25,232 nt of DNA from an uncultured Bacilli bacterium (GCA_910579535.1 CAJTUR010000015.1:10769-36000), one strand, 5' to 3'; counted from the first letter of the stretch, positions 1 to 8,426 are shown. Notes: generated by a model not told the origin, from the sequence alone. Translations and numbers: made by a program.

Positions 1-343
1 GATCATTCTTTTTTAGATTTTCGAACAATTTTGCACTTTCAGTTACAGCATCAAATGATATTACTTCTGAATTTTCTATGGTTTTTAACATTTCAGGATC
101 ATTCTTTTTTAGATTTTCGAACAATTTTTTACTTTCATTTACAGCATCAAATGATATTACTTCTGAATTTTCTATGGTTTTTAACATTTCAGGATCATTC
201 TTTTTTAGATTTTCGAACAATTTTGCACTTTCAGTTACAGCATCAAATGATATTACTTCTGAATTTTCTATGGTTTTTAACATTTCAGGATCATTCTTTT
301 TTAGATTTTCGAACAATTTTGCACTTTCAGTTACAGCATCAAA
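1..343 (-). repeat. 96-bp (32-residue) coding tandem repeat, at least 3.5 copies
   Basis: Copies run 343-248, 247-152, 151-56 and 55-1 (cut by the edge) on the minus strand, inside the large effector ORF and in frame. Each encodes a unit beginning FDAVTESAKLFENLKKND and ending in ENSEVIS. The copies are identical at DNA level except 151-56, which carries three substitutions (Ala to Lys and Thr to Asn). Near-identity indicates very recent expansion. The copy number outside the window is unknown. Confidence 0.95.
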
Positions 344-2146
344 ATTAACAGTACTTTGATTAATCATTTTACTAATTCCTACATTAGCTCCATTCATTAC
401 TCCGGCAGTTAAACTTCCATAAATCGCTGAAACAAAGGCATTTTTACTTAATTCACTAAAATCTTGTTTTTCATTCCATAGACCATATTTAAATAAGGCA
501 TCTAAGTATTCTTGACTTCCTTCTTCTATTCCTTCATGTAACATAGAAACTGCTAAACTTTTTAAATCAACGACTTCAACTTCACTTAAACCTACTATTC
601 CTCCAACCATTTTTTGTAAGGCCGCTTCACTTACTCCATTAAGTACTCCATAAAACACACTTCTTGCTGTATCATGACCTTCTACTAAAGCATTATGGTA
701 ACTTTTTCCTCCAGCACTAATACCCATACTCATACTTCCAACTGTAGAAGCTACACTTCCTCCCACTGGTGTTAATAACATACTAAGAGCAATACTTGGT
801 AACATATTTCCAATACTTTGGGTCATATTATAATTATGTTGTAAAGCCCAATCATAATGTTTCTCACTATCTCCTTGTAACGCTTGTAAAATATACATCG
901 TTTCATATTCACTTTCACTATAAAAATCTTTACCTGTTACCCAATCTCCTATGCCTTCAAAAAAAGAACCTATACCATCATATATTCCTTTTCCTCCAAC
1001 TTTTAAATGATTTTCCAAATAGTCCATTAATTCTTTTTCATCTTTCAACGTACTTAAAAACTTCTCGGCATTCACTTGACCATTTATTTGATTCAACGTT
1101 TCTTCCATCATTTTTAAATAATCGTTTGCTTTTTCTTTTCCTTGAGTCTCATATAAATAATTGTATACTTTTCCTAATTCAGGATTTATTTCACTTGCTC
1201 TTGATAACGCTTCAATTTGAGTTAGATTTTTGTAAAAAACTCCGTCTTTATTTTGATAACCTTCTAAAGATGTAACAATTTCTTCTTTATTCACATAGCT
1301 TTGATAGTCTTCTAATAAACTTAAATGACTGTATTCCGCATTCGCTATCATTTTATGAGTAGTTTTTATAGCGCTTTCTAATAAAATCTTACTTTCGTCC
1401 ATCTCTAATACATAATTATGAAACGCTTCGTAACTTTGAAAACCTGTTTCTTGTTTTGTATAACTCTCTAACAACTTTTTTTGTTTTTCAATCTCTTCAT
1501 ATCTTTTTTTAACTTCTTCATTTTTACTTTTAAATGTTTCAATTAATTCTTCAGTTGTTTTACTTTCTATATCCTGTATAGTCAAATCGTATTGTTTTAA
1601 TTCTTCATTTAATAATTCATTTTCCTTTTGATTATCATAACTCGCAATCTCTTTATAACAATTTATTAAATTTAAAGTATCATTTTCTGTACTAAGTTGC
1701 AACTCTTCAATTGAATTTTTCCAGTCTTCACAGGCTTTTCGAATTTCTTTTTTATTTTCAATTTCTTCATTGACAATTTTTAATAAATCTTGATAACTTT
1801 TCAGTTCTTGATTTCGTTCATACTGATAACCTTTAACATATAAAAGATATTCTTCTTGATTTAAAGAGTTCTTTCCACTATTTAATAACACATAATACTT
1901 TTCTATTTCTTCTTTACTTAATAAAGTTTTATTTCCTAAATTGATTGAATTTACAAAATCTTCATGTATAATAGTAGGACGATTATTAAAATTAAAAGAA
2001 GAGACATCAAAACTTTCTATTTTCATAGAATTCTTTTTTGTATCACTAGAATGAGTATTACTTTTGGATGAAATACTTTCATAGTTTTCTAAAATAGAAT
2101 CCATAGGATTCTCCATTGTTATTTTTATTTTTCCTACTTCACTCAT
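1..2146 (-). CDS. Large putative T7SS effector, partial (C-terminus beyond the left edge)
   Basis: I read this frame codon by codon: it is open from an ATG at 2146 to base 1 (715 complete codons, no stop), so the true stop lies outside the window. The start has a good Shine-Dalgarno (AGAAGGAG, 2159-2166). Residues ~90-270 are long, charged and probably helical or coiled-coil. Residues ~384-405 are glycine-rich. Residues ~445-480 form a hydrophobic Gly/Ala/Ser stretch, followed by segments such as GGKSYHNALVEGHD, GVSEAALQKMVGGIVGL and HEGIEEGSQEYLDAL. To my knowledge, such stretches are common in the pre-toxin part of large Bacillota polymorphic toxins and phage structural proteins. From residue 602 there are 32-residue tandem repeats. 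It is the last visible gene of the essC operon, 22 nt after the zincin-like ORF. A toxin domain beyond the edge is inference; none is visible. No signal peptide is seen. Confidence 0.75.
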   Translation of the reverse strand, partial: MSEVGKIKITMENPMDSILENYESISSKSNTHSSDTKKNSMKIESFDVSSFNFNNRPTIIHEDFVNSINLGNKTLLSKEEIEKYYVLLNSGKNSLNQEEYLLYVKGYQYERNQELKSYQDLLKIVNEEIENKKEIRKACEDWKNSIEELQLSTENDTLNLINCYKEIASYDNQKENELLNEELKQYDLTIQDIESKTTEELIETFKSKNEEVKKRYEEIEKQKKLLESYTKQETGFQSYEAFHNYVLEMDESKILLESAIKTTHKMIANAEYSHLSLLEDYQSYVNKEEIVTSLEGYQNKDGVFYKNLTQIEALSRASEINPELGKVYNYLYETQGKEKANDYLKMMEETLNQINGQVNAEKFLSTLKDEKELMDYLENHLKVGGKGIYDGIGSFFEGIGDWVTGKDFYSESEYETMYILQALQGDSEKHYDWALQHNYNMTQSIGNMLPSIALSMLLTPVGGSVASTVGSMSMGISAGGKSYHNALVEGHDTARSVFYGVLNGVSEAALQKMVGGIVGLSEVEVVDLKSLAVSMLHEGIEEGSQEYLDALFKYGLWNEKQDFSELSKNAFVSAIYGSLTAGVMNGANVGISKMINQSTVNFDAVTESAKLFENLKKNDPEMLKTIENSEVISFDAVTESAKLFENLKKNDPEMLKTIENSEVISFDAVNESKKLFENLKKNDPEMLKTIENSEVISFDAVTESAKLFENLKKND

Positions 2147-2158
2147 ATAATCATTTGT

Positions 2159-2166
2159 CTCCTTCT
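2159..2166 (-). promoter_or_regulatory. Shine-Dalgarno of the large effector
   Basis: Minus-strand AGAAGGAG lies 12 nt before the ATG at 2146. It supports that start and independent translation of this gene from the operon mRNA. A second ATG nearer to it opens only a three-codon frame. Confidence 0.6.
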
Positions 2167-2168
2167 CA

Positions 2169-2738
2169 TTAAATACTTCTATTTTCTTTTGCTAAAATAA
2201 TATTATTTACTATATTTTTAAGTTCTTCATAAGCACGTTCATCTTTATTAAAAGTAACTTTATCAAAAAGATTCAAAAAGGTCACTAAATCATAATCATA
2301 AAGAGCAATCTGATTCTGAATCAAATAAAAATCATTCTTAAAATAAGCTTCTTTTAATACAGATAAAGGTATAATTTCATTTTCTACTAACACTCTAACT
2401 ATATCTACTCCCAAATAATAGTCAACTTTATTTCCCATTTTTAAATTCAACATTTCTTCAGTTAAAAATTGTGTAACACTTTCATTAAAGCCATTAAAAT
2501 CACCTAAAAGTTCACCTGTTTCATCATTAGTAATTTCAACACCTAAACCAATACCACTAAGTAAATGAAAAAATTCATGAACAATCATCATTTGTGTAAA
2601 TTTTATATTCGGATTTTCTAAAGTCGTTTCGTAATGTTCTGACAAGTTTAGAGAATTAACCGCATATTTTAAATTGATATAACAAAAACCATCAATACTT
2701 CTAACCCCACCAGAATTAGCTGATAATTTTTTTTCCAC
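2169..2738 (-). CDS. Zincin-like metallopeptidase domain (3' half of a frameshifted gene)
   Basis: This frame carries HEFFH (residues 54-58 of the 189-residue ORF), an HExxH zinc-binding motif, with a downstream FNESVTQFLTEE segment (Glu86) that could supply the third ligand. This layout (HExxH, then NE..T about 28 residues on) is typical of gluzincin-like peptidases. The ORF opens only at a GTG (2738) without a Shine-Dalgarno, and its first codons overlap the end of the upstream ORF by 70 bases. It is best read as the C-terminal half of the protein started at 3508. One extra A in the A8 tract at 2727-2734, or a -1 frameshift there, would join the two into about 446 residues. It lies between the EsaB-like gene and the large effector, so it may be T7SS cargo or an accessory protease; which one is unknown. 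Confidence 0.7.
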   Translation of the reverse strand: MEKKLSANSGGVRSIDGFCYINLKYAVNSLNLSEHYETTLENPNIKFTQMMIVHEFFHLLSGIGLGVEITNDETGELLGDFNGFNESVTQFLTEEMLNLKMGNKVDYYLGVDIVRVLVENEIIPLSVLKEAYFKNDFYLIQNQIALYDYDLVTFLNLFDKVTFNKDERAYEELKNIVNNIILAKENRSI

Positions 2739-3508
2739 ATTCGTTCAAATTGGCTATTCGTTTGATATTTAAGACTTGAAAACAATCTATTTATTTCATT
2801 TTCATTAACAAAAGGGGCGGTGAACACTTTAAATAAGAAAGGGACATCATTTTGAACAAATTCTTTAAAAACTAACGAATATAAACTTTCTCTAAAATTA
2901 TCTATTTGGTTCTTCTTTAAAAGATAATGATGATTTTCTAGCATTTCTTTTAAATTTTTGATTTGTAAAGGCTCAAGAGCATCACGTTGAAAAATACGAT
3001 CTAAAATTTGATTAAATTGCTCATTAGTCACAATCAATTGTTTCAATATGATTTCATCAATATTTTTTTCAATAAAAGCATTAAATTGACTTACTTTTAA
3101 TATCAACTCTTTATCATCTAGAATCTTCAAATATTTTTTTCCCTCACACGTATTCATAAAATCTAAAGCTTCATCACTTATAATTAATTTTGGGTGATTT
3201 ATTATATTCTGATAATGATATAAAAAATCATTTATCTTATTTAGATCCATATAATCTTTTTTTAATAGAGTTTTTAATCTTGTTTTTTCTATAAATGATA
3301 AATTTTTATAGGAAGTAACATCAACCATTAAACTTAAATAATCAATATATTTCTTTTTTTCAGCAATAAAAAAATCTGTATGATTATCAAAATTTAAAAA
3401 TTTTTGATAAGTAATTTTATTTTTTACAATTTCCTTACATTGCTTATAAATGAAATATTCCATTTCATCAGAACTCATTTCTGGATTTATTTTTCCTACT
3501 TCACTCAT
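2669..3508 (-). CDS. N-terminal part of the frameshifted zincin-like protein
   Basis: A predicted helical, charged protein with no recognised domain; 279 residues in this frame. The start is placed at the ATG at 3508 rather than the in-frame TTG at 3520. The ATG gives the N-terminus MSEVGKI, identical to that of the large effector at 2146, and GTGAT precedes it. The TTG begins only 5 nt after the upstream stop and has no ribosome site. The last ~20 residues, after the lysine run at the A8 tract, are read out of the frame that encodes HEFFH and look spurious. The gene starts 17 nt after the EsaB-like gene and belongs to the essC operon. Function is unknown beyond being the N-terminal region of a putative T7SS-associated zincin. 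Confidence 0.65.
   Translation of the reverse strand: MSEVGKINPEMSSDEMEYFIYKQCKEIVKNKITYQKFLNFDNHTDFFIAEKKKYIDYLSLMVDVTSYKNLSFIEKTRLKTLLKKDYMDLNKINDFLYHYQNIINHPKLIISDEALDFMNTCEGKKYLKILDDKELILKVSQFNAFIEKNIDEIILKQLIVTNEQFNQILDRIFQRDALEPLQIKNLKEMLENHHYLLKKNQIDNFRESLYSLVFKEFVQNDVPFLFKVFTAPFVNENEINRLFSSLKYQTNSQFERMWKKNYQLILVGLEVLMVFVISI
2727..2734 (-). other. A8 homopolymer at the frame change of the zincin-like gene
   Basis: On the minus strand the zero frame reads TGG AAA AAA AAT TAT; the -1 frame reads GAA AAA AAA TTA and continues into the HExxH domain. A AAA AAT fits the X XXY YYZ slippery pattern, and eight As are also prone to replication, transcription or sequencing slippage. No downstream stem-loop or upstream internal Shine-Dalgarno stimulator is obvious. 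Confidence 0.8.
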
Positions 3509-3525
3509 ACAATCACTCAATTCTT

Positions 3526-3798
3526 TTATCTACTTAAATCTTTAGAAATAAGCAAAATTTCAGTGCCATTTCTAATATCGGTTTCAATAACAATTTCATT
3601 GCTATTATAAATTCGATTGGTATCTTTATTCATCAAGTAGTAATTTAAATTTGGATTCATTTCAATATGACACAAATCACAAACGGATTTTAAAAGGAGA
3701 AGTTGAATTTTCCAAACCACTTCATTTACAGGAATAAAAACATCAAAGTTACTGGCAAGTTCTGGAACCATCACATGAATTAAAACTTTATTCTGCAT
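3526..3798 (-). CDS. esaB: EsaB/YukD-like ubiquitin-fold T7SS component
   Basis: A 90-residue protein starting MQNKVLIHVMVPELASN. It has the pattern of the YukD/EsaB family: a first beta strand (VLIHVMVP), a long central helix (VVWKIQLLLLKSV), a later strand ending in NRIYNSNEI, and a final GTEILLIS strand. EsaB is a cytosolic ubiquitin-like subunit or regulator of T7SSb in Bacillus and Staphylococcus. The start at 3798 is chosen because AGGAG (3806-3810) lies 7 nt upstream; the ATG at 3804 is only 1 nt from it and longer upstream starts lie inside essC. The gene overlaps the end of essC by 11 bases, so translation is probably coupled. The assignment rests on fold pattern, length and position next to essC; sequence similarity is modest. 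Confidence 0.75.
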   Translation of the reverse strand: MQNKVLIHVMVPELASNFDVFIPVNEVVWKIQLLLLKSVCDLCHIEMNPNLNYYLMNKDTNRIYNSNEIVIETDIRNGTEILLISKDLSR

Positions 3799-6700
3799 CC
3801 TCATTCTCCTTACTATAAAAATCAATAAACTTACATAAAGTGCCAACATTTTCAGAAACATAAAATCCCATATCGTTTTTATAATCCGCGGTCATTTCTT
3901 TACTAATAGTGGTCAATCGAAGTAAATTTTGATCGGATAGACCTCGACCAATCCAAATCCCCTCACTTGTCGAAAATATACTTGTAAACCAAGATTCAAA
4001 AGAATAGCTTTTAATCTTTGAAGCATCATCTACAAGGATAACGGTAATGTTCTCATAAGATTTAATCACTTTTATAAATTCTTCAAACTTCTTTTTATCC
4101 TCTAATTTATCTATCAATTTATTAATACCATATACTAAAACAAAACCTTTATTTTGACTTTCAATTTCTTTTAATTTATTAACGTATTCAATCAGTTGAT
4201 TAAGAACAGTATCCATATCACTTGTATAATAATTCGGGTATTCCATCTTATTTAACTTTAAAAAATGGTTGACATCTAAAACAATAATGTTCGTATTAGG
4301 CATCAATCGAAACAAATAAAGTAAACTTCTTACAAATTTTTCAGTATTTGATAGTTTATTAGACGTAACAATATTTCCTAAGTTCATAAAATAATCAACA
4401 CAAACCACATCTAACTCTTTTTTACTAATCCCAATTGGAATTTGATGAATGTCTTTAATAGAGTCTTTAATATCTTGAAGACGAACAATTGAAGGTAAAA
4501 CTGGAATCTTTATCGCATGGTTTTTGGTATTCAGATTTCTTTGCTTTACAAACTCAAGCAAATAATCATTTGCCTCTTGATCGCTTTCTTTAATACGACA
4601 AACTTGAAACTCGTGTAGTCCTTCGTTATTAATAATTCCTCTTCCCTTAATATCTCGTGGAACAATTTTTGTTCGTACTCCAAAAACAGTAAGATAATCA
4701 CTAGCATCTTTCAATTTAAAAGCATAACTATTTTTACAATTTCCACTAATTTTGCTAGGTATCGAATTAATAGCATTGCAAGTAAAAATAAAGACTAGAC
4801 CATAACGTTCAGAATCTCTAACAAGTTCTGGAAGTTCTTCATAAAGCTCAGGATAATTTTCATAAACCGAATCATAATTATTAATAATCATCACTTTAAT
4901 AGGAATAGGTTCCTTATTTAATTGAATATAATTAAAATAATCCCCACCAAAATCTGAAAACAATTTTTTTCGTTTCGAAATTTCTTCTTTAATTAATTTA
5001 AGAAGATTGTAAAACTTCTCATCTTCTCCTGCAAAAACAATACCTCCAACATGTAATAAAGATTTATATTTACGAAGAGATTCTGAGCCATAATCAATAA
5101 TATAATAATTTAATTCATCTGCTCCATGATTTTTAATAGAAGAATAAATGAGCGTATTAAGAAGCATTTCTCGTTCAGCACCATCATTTCCATAGATAAT
5201 CGTATTCCCATCCTTTAAAAAATCGTATAAAACTAATCCTTGTTCCTGTCTTTCTGGAGCATCATACTCTCCAAGAATACTTTTAACATGAAAGCGTTCA
5301 TGTCCGACTTGATACCTCTTTTCCAATTCTTCTTCTAAAAGAATATCTGGAATATTAGGAAGCCACAAACGACGCGCTTTTTTACTAGTTTCTTGACTAA
5401 CGGAAATCACTTCATTTAAAATGGCTGAAAGTTGTTCGCCTTGTGCTTCAATTTTAATTGAGTTAGAGGCCTCAATACTTTTAATAATCCTTCCTTGTTC
5501 ATTAATATAATTAATACTTTTATCCACTTGTTTAATAATTTTATCACTCGGATAGTACTTTGCCCCACACCATGCGGATTGTCCTAAAGAAAAATACTCA
5601 TCGTATCCAACTTGTAAATAAAAACGTCCAGTCTGTTTTAAACTTGCTGCCTCAGGTCTTTTTAACATTTCTTTACTATCGGATTCATCTTGCACTTTTA
5701 AACAAACGCGAAACTTCGTATTTGACCAAATTTGATCGTTGACGACACCACTCGGCTTTTGGGTAGCCAAAATAAGATGCACGCCTAAAGAACGTCCAAT
5801 ACGAGCAACACTAATTAAATTGTCCATAAATTCAGGTTGTTGTGCTTTTAACTCCGCAAACTCATCACTAATAATAAACAAATGAGGAATCGGTTCTTTT
5901 AATTTACCTTCTTTAAAAAAACGTTGATATTTATAAATATCTATTGTACTTTCTCCTAAAGCGTCTCGTGCTTCATTAAAAATTTGTTGTCTCCTTTTAA
6001 TTTCACTATCAATACTAACTAAAGTACGATCCATCTCTGCTTTATCTAAATTCGTAATTGTTCCAGCTAAATGCGGTAACTCAATTCCATTTGTTTTATT
6101 TTCAAAAGCAAAAGCCAGTCCTCCGCCTTTATAATCAATCAAAATAAAAGCAACATCATCAGGGCTATAATTTATAGCCATAGATAAAATATAAGTAATA
6201 ATAAATTCAGATTTACCACTACCTGTCATACCAGCAATTAAGCCATGGGGTCCATGGTATTTTTCATGTAAATCCAAATACATTAAATCGCCACGTTCAT
6301 CCACACCCACTTCAGCCTTTAAAGAAGTAGTGGCATCATTACTTTGCCAGCGATTAATAATATTGAGCTGATTAACTTTCCCTACATGTTCCATCTCTAA
6401 AAAAGAAATCGAATTAGGTAATTCTTTAAAACCTTCTTGAAATTCTATTGGAATATTAGCCATATTTTTAGCAATCTGAAGCATATTAATATGTTCATGA
6501 ATTTCTTCTTTGAAAAAAAGTTGGGTCTGTTCATCATATGCATTTTTTAAAACTTTAGAATTAGCACCATCCAAAGAAATAAAATTATTACATTTACTTG
6601 GTAATTTACTCATAACATTTTCTAAAATAAGTAAACTAAAACCAATATTTTCTTCTATTTCTGTCAAATTTTTAATCACATCATTTTGATAAATGGCATC

Positions 6701-8338
6701 AAAACCATCGATTATAATTAAATAATGAGGTTTAAAATTCTCTTTCTTATTATTAGACTGTTCAACTCGCACATTAATCACTAAATTTAAGTAATCACAA
6801 ATTTCTTTACAACTCATAGATTGATTAGAAAAAAAGCGAAAATCTCTTTCATTAGTAAACGTATGAGGTAAATATTTTAAAAATTCCCAATAGTTTGTAC
6901 GTTCTTCTGAGGTAAATAAAACAATTTTTAAATCTTCATAGCTATAAAAAGTTAAAAGTTGTAACAATAAATTGTGTGTAAACAATACGACTTGTTTTTG
7001 TAAACCCATTAAAGCGGTGATTTTATTGGTAAAAAGAGAATACCCCAAAGGAACGTTATCAATATATTGAAATTCAGTTACCAATCGATCCGCTTCAAAT
7101 TTAAGTTCACTTTCTTCAATAGTAAATCCTTCTTCTGGATAATTAATTTTAACATCCAAGAGTTCTCTTCCAACTCCTAATCGCACAACTAAAAAATCAC
7201 TTTGATCAATTCTTTTATCCCAAAACTGAAGGCTTTTATTTTGTAATATAGTTAAACAGTCTTCTAAAGAAATTAAATTTTCAATTAAGATAACTTTTTG
7301 TTGTTCTCTTTCCATCTCAAGTTCTCTTCGCTTTTCAGACAAATATTTTAAATATTTTTGTTTAATTTCTTTCTCTTTTTTCTTCTTCTGTCTCTTATTA
7401 TAGGCTTTAGTAGCGAGTGGCCAAAAAAGCATAGAAGCAAGCATCGCTCCACTAGTAATAAGTTGTGGCATGGATTTGATAAAATCCGATTCTCCATTTT
7501 GAATTCGCATCAATGTGTTAGCAAGCATGGTGATAGAAGTCATTCCCATGGTAAGCATAGGTCCTACAACTAAAATAAAAGGAAGTTCATGACTTTCTCC
7601 GTTTTTAGGTGGAGCACTTAAACTTATTTCTTTAGTACTAATCACTCTTCTAAGCCTTGGTGATTTAGAGTAGTAATCCTCTTCTTTATACAAAGGTTGA
7701 TCTTTAATTTCGAACTCCTTTGGCTGTTCAAGTAAAGGAAAATCAAATTTTTGTAAACCCTTAACTTCTAAAAAATTCAATTTATTAACAAGAATGAAAC
7801 CTTTTAAAAAAAGAATCGTTAAACCAAACAGTTCTAATTCGTCTCCAATTGAGATTTCAAACTGATTTTCTAAAACCATTTGATGGTTAATATAAATCCC
7901 ACTTCCATTACCATTTTTGATAACAAAATATTTACGATTTGCAAAAGAAAAGTTAAGCATCATATTATTTAAAAAAGGCGTTTTAAGTTGAAAGATATGA
8001 TTCGTTAAATTTCCTATACTAAATGTAGCATTATCGCATAATTGATAAGCTAAGATTCCATTAAAATTTAAATCGCTCACAAATAGAGTATACCTAACTT
8101 GATTTCTTTCTAATATATAAAAATGTTGACTCTCTAGTGGCACTCGGTCGATAACTCGCTCATTTAAAATAATCTTTACTTCATCCGTTCCATAAAGTTC
8201 CCAATGTCCTTCCACAGCCAGAACATTAATTAACTTACTTTCAAGTTCACTATTTTCATCAAAAGAAAAATTTCCTGAAACAAAAGTAGGTAATTTAAAA
8301 TCAATCATACAACTAGATAAAAATAAACTAATCTTCAT
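3788..8338 (-). CDS. essC: EssC-type FtsK/SpoIIIE ATPase of the type VIIb secretion system
   Basis: The membrane motor of T7SSb, 1516 residues, close to the usual EssC length (~1480-1500). The N-terminus (to ~200) is FHA-like beta-rich sequence, as in EssC. Two membrane helices follow at about 252-275 and 292-312, then a charged linker. The first ATPase domain has Walker A GMTGSGKS (~703-710), Walker B FILIDYKGGG (~731-740), and the FtsK-typical PHLFIISDEFAEL and LILATQKPSGVV. The second and third ATPase modules are present but lack GKS: the Walker A region of D2 reads YGNDGAEREML, and D3 begins near VVCVDYF with NIVTSNKLSNTEK. The ATG at 8338 is chosen over the GTG at 8347 because AGGTGA lies 5 nt before it. 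It is the first gene of the minus-strand operon with the EsaB-like gene and both cargo candidates. Which substrates it exports is inference from position. Confidence 0.93.
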   Translation of the reverse strand: MKISLFLSSCMIDFKLPTFVSGNFSFDENSELESKLINVLAVEGHWELYGTDEVKIILNERVIDRVPLESQHFYILERNQVRYTLFVSDLNFNGILAYQLCDNATFSIGNLTNHIFQLKTPFLNNMMLNFSFANRKYFVIKNGNGSGIYINHQMVLENQFEISIGDELELFGLTILFLKGFILVNKLNFLEVKGLQKFDFPLLEQPKEFEIKDQPLYKEEDYYSKSPRLRRVISTKEISLSAPPKNGESHELPFILVVGPMLTMGMTSITMLANTLMRIQNGESDFIKSMPQLITSGAMLASMLFWPLATKAYNKRQKKKKEKEIKQKYLKYLSEKRRELEMEREQQKVILIENLISLEDCLTILQNKSLQFWDKRIDQSDFLVVRLGVGRELLDVKINYPEEGFTIEESELKFEADRLVTEFQYIDNVPLGYSLFTNKITALMGLQKQVVLFTHNLLLQLLTFYSYEDLKIVLFTSEERTNYWEFLKYLPHTFTNERDFRFFSNQSMSCKEICDYLNLVINVRVEQSNNKKENFKPHYLIIIDGFDAIYQNDVIKNLTEIEENIGFSLLILENVMSKLPSKCNNFISLDGANSKVLKNAYDEQTQLFFKEEIHEHINMLQIAKNMANIPIEFQEGFKELPNSISFLEMEHVGKVNQLNIINRWQSNDATTSLKAEVGVDERGDLMYLDLHEKYHGPHGLIAGMTGSGKSEFIITYILSMAINYSPDDVAFILIDYKGGGLAFAFENKTNGIELPHLAGTITNLDKAEMDRTLVSIDSEIKRRQQIFNEARDALGESTIDIYKYQRFFKEGKLKEPIPHLFIISDEFAELKAQQPEFMDNLISVARIGRSLGVHLILATQKPSGVVNDQIWSNTKFRVCLKVQDESDSKEMLKRPEAASLKQTGRFYLQVGYDEYFSLGQSAWCGAKYYPSDKIIKQVDKSINYINEQGRIIKSIEASNSIKIEAQGEQLSAILNEVISVSQETSKKARRLWLPNIPDILLEEELEKRYQVGHERFHVKSILGEYDAPERQEQGLVLYDFLKDGNTIIYGNDGAEREMLLNTLIYSSIKNHGADELNYYIIDYGSESLRKYKSLLHVGGIVFAGEDEKFYNLLKLIKEEISKRKKLFSDFGGDYFNYIQLNKEPIPIKVMIINNYDSVYENYPELYEELPELVRDSERYGLVFIFTCNAINSIPSKISGNCKNSYAFKLKDASDYLTVFGVRTKIVPRDIKGRGIINNEGLHEFQVCRIKESDQEANDYLLEFVKQRNLNTKNHAIKIPVLPSIVRLQDIKDSIKDIHQIPIGISKKELDVVCVDYFMNLGNIVTSNKLSNTEKFVRSLLYLFRLMPNTNIIVLDVNHFLKLNKMEYPNYYTSDMDTVLNQLIEYVNKLKEIESQNKGFVLVYGINKLIDKLEDKKKFEEFIKVIKSYENITVILVDDASKIKSYSFESWFTSIFSTSEGIWIGRGLSDQNLLRLTTISKEMTADYKNDMGFYVSENVGTLCKFIDFYSKENEDAE

Positions 8339-8360
8339 ACACTTCACCTATATTAAAATA

Positions 8361-8366
8361 AGTATA
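8361..8366 (-). promoter_or_regulatory. Extended -10 promoter of the essC operon
   Basis: Minus-strand TGATATACT gives TATACT with TGN in front. No good -35 is seen at 17 nt. The leader before the essC ATG is only about 15 nt. It lies back to back with the tRNA promoter. Confidence 0.55.
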
Positions 8367-8397
8367 TCATTTTTTTAACAATTAGAGAAGCATCTTA

Positions 8398-8426
8398 TTT
8401 CTTTTTTCTAACACTTATGCTAAAAT
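8398..8426 (+). promoter_or_regulatory. Promoter of tRNA-Arg
   Basis: The -10 TAAAAT (8421-8426) is preceded by TGC (extended -10) and lies 8 nt before the mature tRNA start. A weak -35 TTTCTT (8398-8403) is at 17 nt spacing. Confidence 0.5.

Noticed and set aside
1..343. CRISPR-like or non-coding repeat array
   Set aside because: Units are contiguous without spacers, have a 96-bp period, and lie in frame inside a long ORF.
31..359. Two plus-strand ORFs with repeated peptides at the left edge
   Set aside because: They are antisense shadows of the 96-bp repeat; the repeat length is a multiple of three, so other frames stay open too. The minus frame is open for 715 codons and has a ribosome site.
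796..1275. 159-residue plus-strand ORF
   Set aside because: Low-complexity Leu/Phe/His-rich product without ribosome site, antisense to the effector.
2669..2738. Firm call of programmed -1 frameshifting
   Set aside because: The slippery sequence fits, but no stimulatory hairpin or internal Shine-Dalgarno is evident, so a homopolymer indel is at least as likely.
3509..3520. TTG start at 3520 for the zincin-like gene
   Set aside because: No ribosome site and only 5 nt after the previous stop; the ATG at 3508 gives the N-terminus shared with the effector.
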